The notes beneath the pieces were generated by a model that saw nothing but the letters and a program-made list of their open reading frames with translations, made no database searches and was not told the DNA's origin. The position numbers and the translations under genes are program-made. 64,000 nt of DNA from Methylomonas sp. (GTDB taxonomy: Bacteria > Pseudomonadota > Gammaproteobacteria > Methylococcales > Methylomonadaceae): positions 34,610 through 98,609 of the forward strand of contig PERU01000013.1 in the NCBI GenBank assembly GCA_002928965.1, in the 5' to 3' direction. The number at the start of each line of letters is the position of its first letter. Position 1 is the stretch's first letter. Positions 43,087 to 53,874 of this stretch are shown here, piece after piece.

Positions 43087-45798
43087 TTATTTCAATTCGT
43101 CCAGCAAGGCCTGTGCAGCTTGTTTTTGCTCGGGAGTGCCTTTTTCCAGTACTTCCTGTGCAATGGATTTTGCGGCGTCAGCATCACCCATGTCTATGTA
43201 GGCTTTGGCCAGATCGATTTTAGTTTCAAATTCATCCATGTCGGTTAAATCGGATACCCCAAAATCAATATCGTCGTCACTGCTTTTGCTTTTAGAACTG
43301 GAGGGAGCCTCAAAATCGAAGTTGAAATCAAACTCGTCTGAGGTATCGAGGCTCAAGGCGTTTTCGGGTGCAGGGGCTACGGGTTGCGGTATGGATTTTT
43401 CTTCAATGTCTGCACTGTCGCCAAACTCAGGGAATTCAAAACTTTCCAGGCTGGCAATATCGAGGGTTTGTGAATCAGTCTCGGGTTCAAGTTTTGGTGA
43501 ATTGAGCTCGAAGTTGAAGTCAAAACTTTCCAGTGTATCCTCTGACGCAAGTTGTTTGGTGTCTGCTTCCGGTTTAATATCCAGGCCACTTAAATCAAAA
43601 TCAATTGATTCAATATCGGTGGGCGCTGATTCAACGTTCGCTGCGGCTTTTGGGTCTGGTTTGGAAAACGAACTTAGATCGAAATCCAGGCCGTTATCGT
43701 CGGATGCTTCAGGCAGATTTAATTGCAACTCCGCCAGTTCGGAATTAATCTCATCCATCAAGGCCATATCCGGCAGGGTAGGAGCATTTAAATCAATCAG
43801 ATCGTCATTAAGCGATGCTGAGGAGAAATTCAGGTCCTGGTCGACGCTAGTAAACGGGTCAGGAGCCGATGTTTCGGTTGTAACCGGCGCGGCTTTGGGT
43901 GTCATAGCTTTTTCTGTGCCACCAAATAAAGCTGATTCCGGAATGATTTCTTTGGCCATTTCCGATACTTTGTGCCAGAAAGACACATCGTTGTTTTTGC
44001 CAGCGTGGGCTAATTCCTGTGTATAAGCCGCAAAACGTTCTTTGTTTTCATTAGCGTAGAAAATTTCCAGCAATTTGAGTTTGTATTCGTCTTTGTTGGG
44101 CTGGTCTTTGATGGCATGTCGAATCAGGTCTTCAGCCTGTTGGTAGCGACCATAGGCCAAATAAACATCAGCTTCAGACATGGGGTCGATATCGTTCTGG
44201 TCGGTATCGAAAGCCTCAAAATCGCTGGGTGTGAAATCGCTTATAAATGAGCTTTCACCGACGGTGCCGACATCGTAAGCTCCCGTGCTGTTGATATCCA
44301 TTACCGGGACAGCCAAGCTACTGTCGGCATCCGGCATTTTGATCTGACTGGCAGAGGCAAACATGCTTTCGGTATTGGTTAAACTTTCAATTTTACGTTT
44401 GCGCCACAGCAACCAGCCCAGCAAGCCCAGCATGCCGGCACTCAAGCCACCAACCGTCCAGTAGTAGGTGGAAGAAGAGAAAAAGTCTTCTTCAACAACA
44501 GGCGGAGGCGGTGGGGTTGCCGGTTTAACCGGTTTGGGCGGTTCAACGGCTGCGGGTGTTGGTTTTGTTTCAGCTGGGGGGGCGACTGGCGTAACTGGTG
44601 TTGGTTGTTCTGCAGGCGTTACGGTGGGGGAGGCAGGCGCTTGGGGGGTTGCTGGTGTAGCTGCAGGTTCATCTACCGTCTCAGGGGGTGTTGGCTCTGA
44701 GTCAGGTTTAGTGGGTTCTTTTCCGCTACTTTGTAGCGTGGCCAACTGTTGGTCTTTTAACGCCAACAATTGCTGCATCATATTGAGTTGTTGCTCCAGC
44801 TTTTCGATTCGGCTTTGCAAGGCCAGATCTTTGCCATCCGTGTGGCCGCCGGCACCTGCGCTCGAATGACCATCACCGGTCTCGGGGCCGGGTTTGGTCT
44901 GGCTGTTGAGGTCGGTTTTATCGGTTATTTTGCTGTCAGTCGGCGCGACCAATTCCAGCGCTTTGTTGTTTAGGTTTGCTGTTTGCTCATTGGCTGCCGC
45001 CGGTTTGCGGACTGGTTTGGCACTGGCTTTGCCGGAGGCTTGCACAATAGCGTCGGTTTCCGGAATTTTTAAAATCACCCCGGTTTTTAACGAATCCATA
45101 TTGCCGCGATTAAAGGCATCAGGATTGGCCTGATGCAGTGCGGTCAGCATTTGTTTGGTCGATACGTTGCGTTCACTGCCCAATTGCTCTGCAATTCGCC
45201 ACAAGGTATCCGAAGTTTGTGTGGGACCGTATTCGCCGCTACTAGGTGTTTGTGGGGAAATGTTGGGCGCGGCGGATTGGGCACGCTTGATACGTTGACT
45301 ACCGGATTTGGCTTTTCTGATCGGCCTGTCATTTTCTGCCAGTTGCTCAAGACGGTAATCAGACGCTGCAGCAAGTTGGCTGCTTGGGGTGACCGGCGTA
45401 TGGTATTCGGCCGGTGGATCGACTAAAACGGTAAACTCACGGAATTGACTGCCTTGTGGCCAAGTCACTTCCAGCAAAAAGTCTAAAAAGGGTTCGGTAA
45501 GCGGTTCTCGGGAAGTGACCTTGACGATCACGGAGCCGTTGGGTTGTACAACAGGCTGAAATTTGATTTTAGATAAAACGTAATTCCAGGGTATACCGGC
45601 TTGGTCGAACTTTTCAGGAGGGGCTAATCTGACAGAAATGTCGCTTGGATTTTCACCCGCAGCCAAATGCAGATGAATTTCCGCATTCAGTTTTTGGTTC
45701 AAGGCAGAATGTAACTGAATGTCACCTATACCTAACGGTTGCGCGCTCATTGGTAACAGCAACGATACAACCGCTAAAGTTTTAGTTAAATGCTTCAC
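43087..45798 (-). CDS. fimV: FimV-like peptidoglycan-binding polar organiser
   Basis: 903 residues. FimV supports type IV pilus secretin assembly and polar localisation in Pseudomonas. Order: signal peptide (HLTKTLAVVSLLLPMSAQ), the FimV N-terminal domain (GDIQLHSALNQKLNAEI), a LysM domain near 194-250 (DTLWRIAEQLG), a coiled coil near 330-365, a Pro/Thr-rich linker, one helix near 450-470 (WTVGGLSAGMLGLLGWLLW), a long acidic repeat region, and the FimV C-terminal TPR-like domain (DMDEFETKIDLAKAYIDMGD). The GTG at 45798 is chosen because AAGGA lies just before it. It follows asd, as in Pseudomonas, and ends in the terminator at 43031. Confidence 0.9.
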   Translation of the reverse strand: MKHLTKTLAVVSLLLPMSAQPLGIGDIQLHSALNQKLNAEIHLHLAAGENPSDISVRLAPPEKFDQAGIPWNYVLSKIKFQPVVQPNGSVIVKVTSREPLTEPFLDFLLEVTWPQGSQFREFTVLVDPPAEYHTPVTPSSQLAAASDYRLEQLAENDRPIRKAKSGSQRIKRAQSAAPNISPQTPSSGEYGPTQTSDTLWRIAEQLGSERNVSTKQMLTALHQANPDAFNRGNMDSLKTGVILKIPETDAIVQASGKASAKPVRKPAAANEQTANLNNKALELVAPTDSKITDKTDLNSQTKPGPETGDGHSSAGAGGHTDGKDLALQSRIEKLEQQLNMMQQLLALKDQQLATLQSSGKEPTKPDSEPTPPETVDEPAATPATPQAPASPTVTPAEQPTPVTPVAPPAETKPTPAAVEPPKPVKPATPPPPPVVEEDFFSSSTYYWTVGGLSAGMLGLLGWLLWRKRKIESLTNTESMFASASQIKMPDADSSLAVPVMDINSTGAYDVGTVGESSFISDFTPSDFEAFDTDQNDIDPMSEADVYLAYGRYQQAEDLIRHAIKDQPNKDEYKLKLLEIFYANENKERFAAYTQELAHAGKNNDVSFWHKVSEMAKEIIPESALFGGTEKAMTPKAAPVTTETSAPDPFTSVDQDLNFSSASLNDDLIDLNAPTLPDMALMDEINSELAELQLNLPEASDDNGLDFDLSSFSKPDPKAAANVESAPTDIESIDFDLSGLDIKPEADTKQLASEDTLESFDFNFELNSPKLEPETDSQTLDIASLESFEFPEFGDSADIEEKSIPQPVAPAPENALSLDTSDEFDFNFDFEAPSSSKSKSSDDDIDFGVSDLTDMDEFETKIDLAKAYIDMGDADAAKSIAQEVLEKGTPEQKQAAQALLDELK

Positions 45799-45883
45799 AT
45801 TCTTTTCCTTCACTGGGATTACCTCGGCACGATCAATCAGATGCATTTTGTCCGATACATTAAAGACGCTTGCTAATCTTAGA

Positions 45884-46906
45884 CTAGATGTAATTTTTTA
45901 CCAGCACCTCGGCGATTTGCACACTGTTCAAAGCGGCGCCCTTTCTGACGTTATCGCCCACTACCCATAAATCTATACCTAAAGGATGGGAAATGTCTTC
46001 ACGGATTCTACCGACATACACATCATCGTGCCCGGACGATTCTGTGACAGCCGTGGGATAACCGCCGTTTACCCGCTCATCCACCACTGTAATACCAGGG
46101 GCTGCGGTTAGCAATTCACGGACCCGCTGCACGGAAATCTTTTGTCGGGTCTCGATATGGACTGCTTCGGAGTGGCCAAAAAATACCGGTACGCGTACCG
46201 CAGTCGGATTGACCTGTATGCTGTCGTCGCCCATGATTTTGCGGGTTTCCCAGACCATTTTCATTTCTTCTTTGGTGTAGCCGTTATCCATGAATACATC
46301 GATTTGCGGTAACACGTTAAACGCGATTTGCTTGGGGTATACGCTAGGCACTACCGGTTTCGCATTCAGCAAATTCGCAGTTTGTAGGGCCAATTCTTCA
46401 ATAGCCTCCTTGCCGGTGCCGGATACTGCCTGATAGGTGGCGACATTGATACGGCTGATGCCGACTTCGTCATAAATAGGTTTTAAAGCCACCAACATTT
46501 GAATGGTCGAGCAGTTAGGATTGGCGATGATGCCGCGATTTTTGTAATCAGCCACTTTTTCCGGATTAACTTCCGGCACTACCAGAGGAATGTCGTCGTC
46601 ATAACGGAACTGCGACGTATTGTCGATCACCACGCAACCCGCGGCAGCGGCTTTAGGTGCGTATTCAGCCGATACCGAGGCTCCCGGAGAGAATAGGCCG
46701 ATTTGGACTTTGGAAAAATCGAAGCTGGCCAAATCTTCCACAACCAGTGAGCCGTCTTTGAACGGAATACGTTTGCCAGCTGAACGTTCGCTGGCCAGTG
46801 CATAGACTTTGCCGACCGGAAAATTACGCTCTTCCAGAATGGAAATCATGGTTTCACCGACTGCACCGGTGGCGCCAACGACAGCTACATCATAGGTTTT
46901 GGACAT
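45884..46906 (-). CDS. asd: Aspartate-semialdehyde dehydrogenase
   Basis: 340 residues. Asd reduces aspartyl phosphate to the semialdehyde for Lys, Met, Thr and diaminopimelate synthesis. The NADP site GATGAVGETM is at residues 10-20 and the catalytic Cys132 lies in ANPNCSTIQ; the His-containing motif RVPVFFGHSEAVHIE follows. Length and motifs fit the type found with leuB in pseudomonads. It begins 6 bases after leuB and ends 85 bases before fimV. Confidence 0.95.
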   Translation of the reverse strand: MSKTYDVAVVGATGAVGETMISILEERNFPVGKVYALASERSAGKRIPFKDGSLVVEDLASFDFSKVQIGLFSPGASVSAEYAPKAAAAGCVVIDNTSQFRYDDDIPLVVPEVNPEKVADYKNRGIIANPNCSTIQMLVALKPIYDEVGISRINVATYQAVSGTGKEAIEELALQTANLLNAKPVVPSVYPKQIAFNVLPQIDVFMDNGYTKEEMKMVWETRKIMGDDSIQVNPTAVRVPVFFGHSEAVHIETRQKISVQRVRELLTAAPGITVVDERVNGGYPTAVTESSGHDDVYVGRIREDISHPLGIDLWVVGDNVRKGAALNSVQIAEVLVKNYI

Positions 46907-46912
46907 ACTGTT

Positions 46913-47992
46913 TTATCCTTTTAAAGCGTTGAGAACGGCATCGCCCATTTCGGAGCAGCTGACTTTTGTCATGCCATTCGAGTAAATATCTGCAGTTCTT
47001 AGGTTGGCGTCCAATGCGCTATTTACAGCCTGCTCGATGCGATCAGCAGCGGCAGCATCATTGAAGGTGTAACGCAACATCATGGCACCTGACAAAATGG
47101 TCGCCAATGGGTTAGCGATACCTTGGCCGGCAATATCCGGTGCTGATCCGTGAATGGGTTCATACATACCCTTGCCGTTGGCGTCCAGTGATGCCGACGG
47201 CAGCATGCCGATAGAGCCGGTCAGCATGGCTGCAGTGTCAGACAAAATGTCGCCAAACATGTTGGTGGTGACGATGACGTCAAATTGTTTGGGCGCGCGG
47301 ACCAATTGCATGGAGGCGTTATCGACATACATGTGGCTTAGCTGTACATCGGGATATTCCTTGCCGATTTCAGTGACCACTTGTCGCCACAATTCGGTTA
47401 CTTCCAGTACGTTGGCTTTGTCCACCGAGCACAGTTTTTTATGGCGTTTTTGGGCGGTTTTAAACGCAGAATGTGCGATGCGGCGAATTTCCGACTCGCT
47501 ATACACCAAGGTGTTGTAACCCTGTTGTTCGCCATTTTCCAGCATCCGAATCCCGCGGGGCTGGCCAAAATAAATGCCGCCAGTCAGTTCTCTGATGATC
47601 ATGATGTCCAGTCCTGAAACCACTTCAGGTTTCAGCGTGCTGGCATCGACCAGTTGTGGGTACAGAATTGCCGGACGCAGATTGGAAAATAGATTGAGTT
47701 CAGAGCGAATGCCCAGCAAACCGCGTTCAGGACGCACCGCATGCGGTAACGGTTCCCACTTGGGGCCGCCCACGGCACCCAGCAAGACCGCCTCGGCGTT
47801 TTTGCATAGGTTCAGGGTTTGCTGGGGAAGTGGCGTGCCAAATGCGTCGTACGCAGCTCCGCCGACCAGGGCATTTTCGAATACCAAATTCAGATTCATA
47901 TCGGTATTCAAAAAACTCAGTACCTTGATAGCCTCTGCGACAATTTCGGGACCGATACCGTCACCCGGTAAAACTGCGATTTTTTTGGGCAT
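46913..47992 (-). CDS. leuB: 3-isopropylmalate dehydrogenase
   Basis: 359 residues. LeuB oxidises and decarboxylates 3-isopropylmalate in leucine synthesis, using NAD+. Family signatures are ELTGGIYFG, the catalytic Tyr/Lys region ([14 protein letters not shown]) and the metal/cofactor motif [15 protein letters not shown], then [17 protein letters not shown]. Part of the leuC-leuD-leuB-asd row. It begins 21 bases after leuD. Confidence 0.96.
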   Translation of the reverse strand: MPKKIAVLPGDGIGPEIVAEAIKVLSFLNTDMNLNLVFENALVGGAAYDAFGTPLPQQTLNLCKNAEAVLLGAVGGPKWEPLPHAVRPERGLLGIRSELNLFSNLRPAILYPQLVDASTLKPEVVSGLDIMIIRELTGGIYFGQPRGIRMLENGEQQGYNTLVYSESEIRRIAHSAFKTAQKRHKKLCSVDKANVLEVTELWRQVVTEIGKEYPDVQLSHMYVDNASMQLVRAPKQFDVIVTTNMFGDILSDTAAMLTGSIGMLPSASLDANGKGMYEPIHGSAPDIAGQGIANPLATILSGAMMLRYTFNDAAAADRIEQAVNSALDANLRTADIYSNGMTKVSCSEMGDAVLNALKG

Positions 47993-48013
47993 GGATTTAC
48001 CTTAAATTAAAAC

Positions 48014-48652
48014 TTATGCATCTTTGAACAGCCAGGGCGCGCGTTTGACACGTTCGGCTTCGTAAGCCCTGATTTTGTCTGCATGTTGCAACGACAAAGC
48101 GATATCATCCAGACCGTTCAGTAGGCGATGACGACGGGTTTCATCAACGTTGAAGGCAATGCTTTTGCCTGCTGGGGTGGTGATGGTTTGTGTTTGTAAA
48201 TCTACCGTCAGTTGGTAGCCCTCAGTTATTTCCTTAAATAACTGATCGACGGTTTCTGCGGGCAGAACGATAGGCAGGATGCCATTTTTAAAACAGTTGT
48301 TAAAAAAAATGTCGGCAAAACTAGGCGCAATGATGGCGCGAAAGCCAAAGTCTTCCAGCGCCCATGGTGCATGTTCACGGGAAGAACCACAGCCGAAGTT
48401 TTCACGGGTCAGCAGGATCTGCGCACCTTGGTATTGTGGCTGGTTAAGTACAAAATCCTTGTTCAATGGACGATGTGTGCAATCCATTTCAGGTTCGCCT
48501 CTGTCCATATAACGCCATTCGTCAAACAAATAAGGCCCAAAACCGGCGCGACGGATGGATTTTAAAAACTGCTTCGGAATGATCGCGTCAGTATCGATAT
48601 TGGCTCTGTCCAATGGTGCTACCAGAGCGCTCAGCGTGGTAAATGCTCTCAT
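48014..48652 (-). CDS. leuD: 3-isopropylmalate dehydratase small subunit
   Basis: 212 residues, the swivel domain subunit that completes the LeuCD isomerase. Signatures: [17 protein letters not shown] at the start and [15 protein letters not shown] in the centre. The ATG overlaps the leuC stop by 4 bases, which balances subunit synthesis. Confidence 0.96.
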   Translation of the reverse strand: MRAFTTLSALVAPLDRANIDTDAIIPKQFLKSIRRAGFGPYLFDEWRYMDRGEPEMDCTHRPLNKDFVLNQPQYQGAQILLTRENFGCGSSREHAPWALEDFGFRAIIAPSFADIFFNNCFKNGILPIVLPAETVDQLFKEITEGYQLTVDLQTQTITTPAGKSIAFNVDETRRHRLLNGLDDIALSLQHADKIRAYEAERVKRAPWLFKDA

Positions 48653-50058
48653 GCTGCGTCCTCCGCAATGTTAACAAAGTGGCCGGCTATAGCTGCTGCG
48701 GCGGCCATGGCTGGGCTGACCAAGTGAGTTCGGCCGCCGTAACCTTGGCGGCCCTCGAAATTGCGGTTTGAGGTAGACGCGCAATGTTCGCCGGCTTCCA
48801 GGCGGTCGGCGTTCATCGCCAGACACATGGAACAACCGGGCTCGCGCCATTCAAAACCGGCGGCGGTGAAGATTTTATCCAGGCCTTCCGCTTCGGCTTG
48901 TTGTTTGATCAAGCCGGAACCGGGCACGATCAACACTTGTTTGACGGAATCGGCTTTTTTGCGGCCTTTGATAGCTGCGGCGGCGGCGCGCAAATCCTCG
49001 ATACGTGAGTTGGTGCAGGAGCCGATGAACACCTTGTCCAACTTGATGTCGGTGATTTTTTGACCGGCTTGTAATCCCATGTATTGCAAGGCGCGCTCTA
49101 TGCCTTGGCGCTTAACCGGATCGGCTTCTTGGGTTGGATCGGGAATGCTGGCATCTACCGGCAACACCATTTCCGGAGAAGTGCCCCAGCTGACTTGCGG
49201 TTTGATATCGGCAGCGTTGAATTCGATGACTTTGTCGAATTTGGCATCTGGGTCCGAATGCAGTCTTTCCCAGTAGCGAACCGCCATGGTCCAGTCGTCG
49301 CCTTTCGGCGCCAACGGGCGGCCTTGGTAATAATCGATGGTGATGTCGTCAACTGCGATCAAACCGGCACGCGCACCCGCTTCGATAGCCATGTTGCACA
49401 CGGTCATGCGACCTTCCATGGACAAAGCCCGGATGGCCTCGCCGCCGAATTCAATGGTGTAACCGGTGCCGCCGGCAGTGCCGATTTTGCCGATAATCGC
49501 CAGCACGATGTCTTTGGCTGTGACGCCAGGGCCGGTTTTGCCGTTGACTTTGATCAGCATGTTTTTGGCTTTTTTCTGCACCAGACATTGAGTCGCCAAA
49601 GCGTGCTCAACTTCTGACGTGCCGATGCCAAACGCCAATGCCGCAGATGCGCCATGGGTTGAGGTGTGCGAGTCACCGCAGACTACGGTCATGCCGGGCA
49701 GGGTAGCGCCTTGTTCCGGACCGACTACGTGCACGATACCCTGGCGAATGTCAGTCATATGATATTCGGTGATGCCAAACTCTTTACAGTTGCTTTCCAG
49801 GGTTTCAACTTGTAGCCGAGAAACAGGGTCGGCAATACCGTTGGCGCGATCGGTGGTCGGGATGTTGTGGTCGGCTACCGCCAGATTACGATTAATCAGC
49901 CAAGGTTTACGGCCTGATAAACGTAAGCCTTCAAAGGCCTGCGGTGAGGTGACTTCATGCAATAACTGTCTGTCGATGTAAATCAAGCATGAGCCATCGT
50001 CTTCGGTGTGAACGACGTGGTCGTCCCAAAGTTTGTCGTATAAGGTTTTACCTGCCAT
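48649..50058 (-). CDS. leuC: 3-isopropylmalate dehydratase large subunit
   Basis: 469 residues. Aconitase-family subunit carrying a [4Fe-4S] cluster. The cysteine ligands are visible in FIGSCTNSR and [22 protein letters not shown] is the family substrate motif. I chose the ATG at 50058 ([14 protein letters not shown]), with GAGAGA upstream, over an earlier ATG that would add 14 unconserved residues. First gene of the leucine-asd-fimV row. No leader peptide with a Leu run was seen. Confidence 0.95.
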   Translation of the reverse strand: MAGKTLYDKLWDDHVVHTEDDGSCLIYIDRQLLHEVTSPQAFEGLRLSGRKPWLINRNLAVADHNIPTTDRANGIADPVSRLQVETLESNCKEFGITEYHMTDIRQGIVHVVGPEQGATLPGMTVVCGDSHTSTHGASAALAFGIGTSEVEHALATQCLVQKKAKNMLIKVNGKTGPGVTAKDIVLAIIGKIGTAGGTGYTIEFGGEAIRALSMEGRMTVCNMAIEAGARAGLIAVDDITIDYYQGRPLAPKGDDWTMAVRYWERLHSDPDAKFDKVIEFNAADIKPQVSWGTSPEMVLPVDASIPDPTQEADPVKRQGIERALQYMGLQAGQKITDIKLDKVFIGSCTNSRIEDLRAAAAAIKGRKKADSVKQVLIVPGSGLIKQQAEAEGLDKIFTAAGFEWREPGCSMCLAMNADRLEAGEHCASTSNRNFEGRQGYGGRTHLVSPAMAAAAAIAGHFVNIAEDAA

Positions 50059-50168
50059 AGTGGTTCTCTCTCGTAGGGTACGCATTGCGTACCAATTCAA
50101 AATCGGTTTGCCATTCTCAAGGTGCGTTACGTTTTACACTGAGGAGCATAAATGCGTAGCCTGCACAA

Positions 50169-50876
<708 letters not shown>

Positions 50877-51106
50877 TCAGGCTACGGAAGCCGTTAAAAA
50901 ACCGGGCATTTTAGCGCAAACCTCATAGGAATGCCGTTAAATGTTGGTTTTTGGCTCTTGTTTCAATATGCAGGTGTCTCTGTTGGGGCGAGGGCTTTTG
51001 TTTTAAAGGGTAGCAAGATGTCACGGTGACGACACCTTAAACGACAAAGGCCATAAATTAAGCTGTTCTGGCGGTTTAATTCTCCTCGCGTTCTCTTCGT
51101 CAGAGG

Positions 51107-51240
51107 CTGTCGTAAAAGTCCCCTCTCCTCGCGGGAGAGGGCTGGGGTGAGGGGAATATATAATGTAAACAGCTGATTTATATGCCCTCATCCTAACCTT
51201 CTCCCGGTGGGAGAAGGAACTGTTTCGACTTTTACGACAG
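51107..51240. mobile_element. MITE-like element with 14-base terminal inverted repeats
   Basis: 134 bases bounded by CTGTCGTAAAAGTC at 51107-51120 and its perfect inverse GACTTTTACGACAG at 51227-51240. Inside are two hairpins with opposed orientation, CCCTCTCC...GGGAGAGGG and CCTTCTCCC...GGGAGAAGG. It has no coding capacity, and the flanks CGTCAGAG and CTCCGTCAG are partly alike. It occupies the 473-base gap between adk and rsmA, whose remainder (50808-51106) holds no recognised feature. It resembles small non-autonomous transposable elements; no matching transposase is in the window. Confidence 0.65.
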
Positions 51241-51280
51241 ACTCCGTCAGGAGAGGGCGCGAATCCTCGGCGATTTACGT

Positions 51281-52072
51281 TTATAGTTGAGTATTCTGCA
51301 GACTATGTCGACTAAGCAACGCAAATTCCGCCAGCGACACTGATTCTGCACGTAAATTCGCATCAATTCCCAGATCCTCTATTGCTTGTTCGCTAATAAA
51401 ATTTTTTAAAGAATTGCGGATGGTTTTACGACGTTGACAAAATGCCTGGGTGACCAGTTGGCTGAATTGTTTAAAGTCGGCAATGTCAACCGGCGGTTTC
51501 TGATGTGGAGCCAAGCGCACAATCGCTGACATGACCTTAGGCGCTGGATCGAAGCTTTCCGGCGGCACGTCGAACAACCATTCGGTTTCGCAAAAATATT
51601 GCATCATCACGCTGAGTCGACCATATTTTTTACTGCCCGGTTCGGCGCAAATTCGGTCCACGACTTCTTTTTGCAGCATGAAATGCATGTCCTCCACGAA
51701 ACGGGTGGTTTCCAGTAAATGAAACATCAGCGGCGTAGAAATGTTGTAAGGCAGATTACCGATGACGCGTAATTTCTCTCCGGTTTGGACGAGCGTGTTA
51801 AAGTCGAATTTCAGTGCGTCGGCACTATGGATAGTAATGCGGTTATTGCCGGCAAATTGCTTTTGCAGGCGGGCGACCAGATCGCGATCCAGCTCAACCA
51901 CATCCAATTTAACTGCACTGCCCAGCAAGGGCTGAGTCAATGCGCCTAGTCCGGGGCCAATTTCCACCCAATGTTCACCGGCTTGCGGATGCGCGTGTGC
52001 CAGTATGTTGTCGATGACACTGTTGTCGTGCAGAAAGTTTTGGCCGAAGCGTTTACGAGCTTGATGGGTCAT
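51281..52072 (-). CDS. rsmA: 16S rRNA dimethyladenosine transferase RsmA (KsgA)
   Basis: 263 residues. Dimethylates two adjacent adenines near the 3' end of 16S rRNA late in 30S assembly. [11 protein letters not shown] at the start, the SAM motif [11 protein letters not shown] and the catalytic NLPYNIS are all present. Its ATG overlaps the pdxA stop in an ATGA arrangement, the common gammaproteobacterial pdxA-rsmA coupling. Confidence 0.96.
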   Translation of the reverse strand: MTHQARKRFGQNFLHDNSVIDNILAHAHPQAGEHWVEIGPGLGALTQPLLGSAVKLDVVELDRDLVARLQKQFAGNNRITIHSADALKFDFNTLVQTGEKLRVIGNLPYNISTPLMFHLLETTRFVEDMHFMLQKEVVDRICAEPGSKKYGRLSVMMQYFCETEWLFDVPPESFDPAPKVMSAIVRLAPHQKPPVDIADFKQFSQLVTQAFCQRRKTIRNSLKNFISEQAIEDLGIDANLRAESVSLAEFALLSRHSLQNTQL

Positions 52073-53061
52073 GGTGTGTTTGTGTGGGTTGAAATCATGT
52101 CCAGTGCGGTATGCAAGGCAAACTGCAAACTGCCCAAGCTGGCTTTACCAGTGCCGGCTAATTCCAATGCTGTCCCGTGATCGACCGAGGTGCGGATGAT
52201 GGGTAAGCCAAGGGTAATGTTCACAGCCTGTCCGAAGCCTTTGTGTTTTAAAACCGGCAGACCCTGATCATGATACATGGCTAATACCGCATCGGCGCTT
52301 TCCAGGTATTTGGGGGTGAACAAGGTATCGGCAGGCAGTGGGCCTTGTAAATCCAGGCCGACGAGACGTAACTGTTGCAATACGGGCTCTATGGTGTCAA
52401 TTTCTTCATGCCCTAAATGACCGTTTTCGCCCGCATGCGGGTTTAAGCCGCACACCAGTATTCGGGGGTGGGCTATGCCAAAACGCTGGCGCAAATCGGC
52501 ATGCAAAATGTTGATCACTTCAGTCAATGACGATTGGTTAATGGCGGCGCTGACTTGTGACAACGGTAAATGGGTGGTTACCAGCGCGACCCGCAAGCCG
52601 GGCGTTGCCAACATCATCACCGGTATGCCGCCAGTGATTTCGGCAATGAATTCGGTGTGACCGCTAAATGGGATGCCAGCGTCGTTGATGATGCCTTTAT
52701 GTACCGGTGCGGTGACTATGGCGTCAAAATCACCCTGCATGCAGCCGAGTGTGGCTTGGTAGATGGTTTCCAAAACATACGAGCTGTTAGCTGCATTGAG
52801 TTGGCCGCAATTGACGGGGGCTGCCAAATGCACAGGTAGAACCGTCAAATGTCCCGGTGGGCAATGTTTACCGGGTTGGGTTTTATCGAACAGCTGAAGG
52901 GTGAGAGGTAGATCAAGCTGTTGGGCGCGCTGTTTCAGTAGTACGGGATCGGCAATTGCAACGAGTTGACAGTTTTGACGGGTTTGTGCAAGTTGTATGC
53001 ATAAATCCGGACCAATACCGGCGGGTTCTCCCGGTGTTAAGGCAATACGAGTGATGCTCAT
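52069..53061 (-). CDS. pdxA: 4-hydroxythreonine-4-phosphate dehydrogenase PdxA
   Basis: 330 residues. Acts in de novo pyridoxal phosphate synthesis. The start [17 protein letters not shown], the metal-binding His in [10 protein letters not shown], and [16 protein letters not shown] plus [16 protein letters not shown] are family signatures. Coupled with rsmA downstream; 57 bases after the MarR gene. Confidence 0.95.
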   Translation of the reverse strand: MSITRIALTPGEPAGIGPDLCIQLAQTRQNCQLVAIADPVLLKQRAQQLDLPLTLQLFDKTQPGKHCPPGHLTVLPVHLAAPVNCGQLNAANSSYVLETIYQATLGCMQGDFDAIVTAPVHKGIINDAGIPFSGHTEFIAEITGGIPVMMLATPGLRVALVTTHLPLSQVSAAINQSSLTEVINILHADLRQRFGIAHPRILVCGLNPHAGENGHLGHEEIDTIEPVLQQLRLVGLDLQGPLPADTLFTPKYLESADAVLAMYHDQGLPVLKHKGFGQAVNITLGLPIIRTSVDHGTALELAGTGKASLGSLQFALHTALDMISTHTNTP

Positions 53062-53118
53062 GGCTTTTGTAGTGTCATGAAAATACGAGGCACACAGTAA
53101 AGCAGAGTGCTGAGGCTG

Positions 53119-53691
53119 TTAAACAGGGTTGTGTTCCTGGCAGATTTTCTCGCTGTCGTTGTGGGTGAGCACTTCCTGAGTGAGTTGGCAGAAAAACTGG
53201 CCGTCTTTTTCGCTAAAGTTGCGGCAAGTTTTACAGACACCAAACGATTGCGACTGGTTTGCTTTTTGTAAAGCAGTCAATGCTTGCTGAAACACATTGG
53301 CGTCAGTCACAGCCGGGCCCGCGCCGCGCAAAATGTCTGTAGCGCTGTGGAATAAATTGGACGGTCTGGCCTGTTTTAATACGTCTTCGCCATCAGGTAG
53401 CAATCTTAAGTGGATAACGCGCTTGTCGTTGGTGTCCTGCGTCTTTGAAATAAAGCCTTTTTTTTCCAGAATAATCAGCGATTGGGAGACGGTGCCGCGG
53501 GTCATCCCCAGATAATTGGCGACCGCTGCAGGGGTATTGCTGTATTTGTTGCAACGAGACAAATAATTCAACACTTGAAAATGAACAGGTTGCAAGCCCA
53601 GCTCCGTGCATTTTTTACGCTCTTCTGAGCGTATCAGCGCGGTCATGCATTCGATGAGTTCGTAGATATCGGTCTGTGACATGACGTTCAT
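53119..53691 (-). CDS. MarR-family regulator with a four-cysteine C-terminal tail
   Basis: 190 residues. The winged-helix MarR core (about 25-125) includes YSNTPAAVANYLGMTRGTVSQ and the wing KTQDTNDKRVIHL. Beyond it is an extra tail with Cys153, Cys156, Cys168 and Cys184 (CKTC, FFCQL, KICQE), spaced like a zinc or iron-sulfur site. The gene is divergent from the haem d1 locus across 183 bases, so control of that locus in response to oxygen, nitric oxide or metal is a reasonable inference. Two starts are possible, ATG at 53691 or 53682, neither with a strong ribosome-binding site. Confidence 0.8.
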   Translation of the reverse strand: MNVMSQTDIYELIECMTALIRSEERKKCTELGLQPVHFQVLNYLSRCNKYSNTPAAVANYLGMTRGTVSQSLIILEKKGFISKTQDTNDKRVIHLRLLPDGEDVLKQARPSNLFHSATDILRGAGPAVTDANVFQQALTALQKANQSQSFGVCKTCRNFSEKDGQFFCQLTQEVLTHNDSEKICQEHNPV

Positions 53692-53874
53692 TCTATCATT
53701 GCTCCAGGGGTTGACAACAGTCTGGCTTGAGCTGTTTAATATCGATTCGAAATTTTATAACATTCGGCCTTGAGTCAACCAGAAATTCTTCCATGTTGTC
53801 CGCAAAAAAACGGATTATGGTTTAATAGTTTTGTGTTGGCTCTTTTTTTAACTCGCGGATGACAGGCATTCATA

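Noticed and set aside
43205..44026. 273-residue plus-strand frame, serine-rich
   Set aside because: It mirrors the Asp/Ser/Phe-rich acidic region of fimV; the low complexity comes from that region's codon use.
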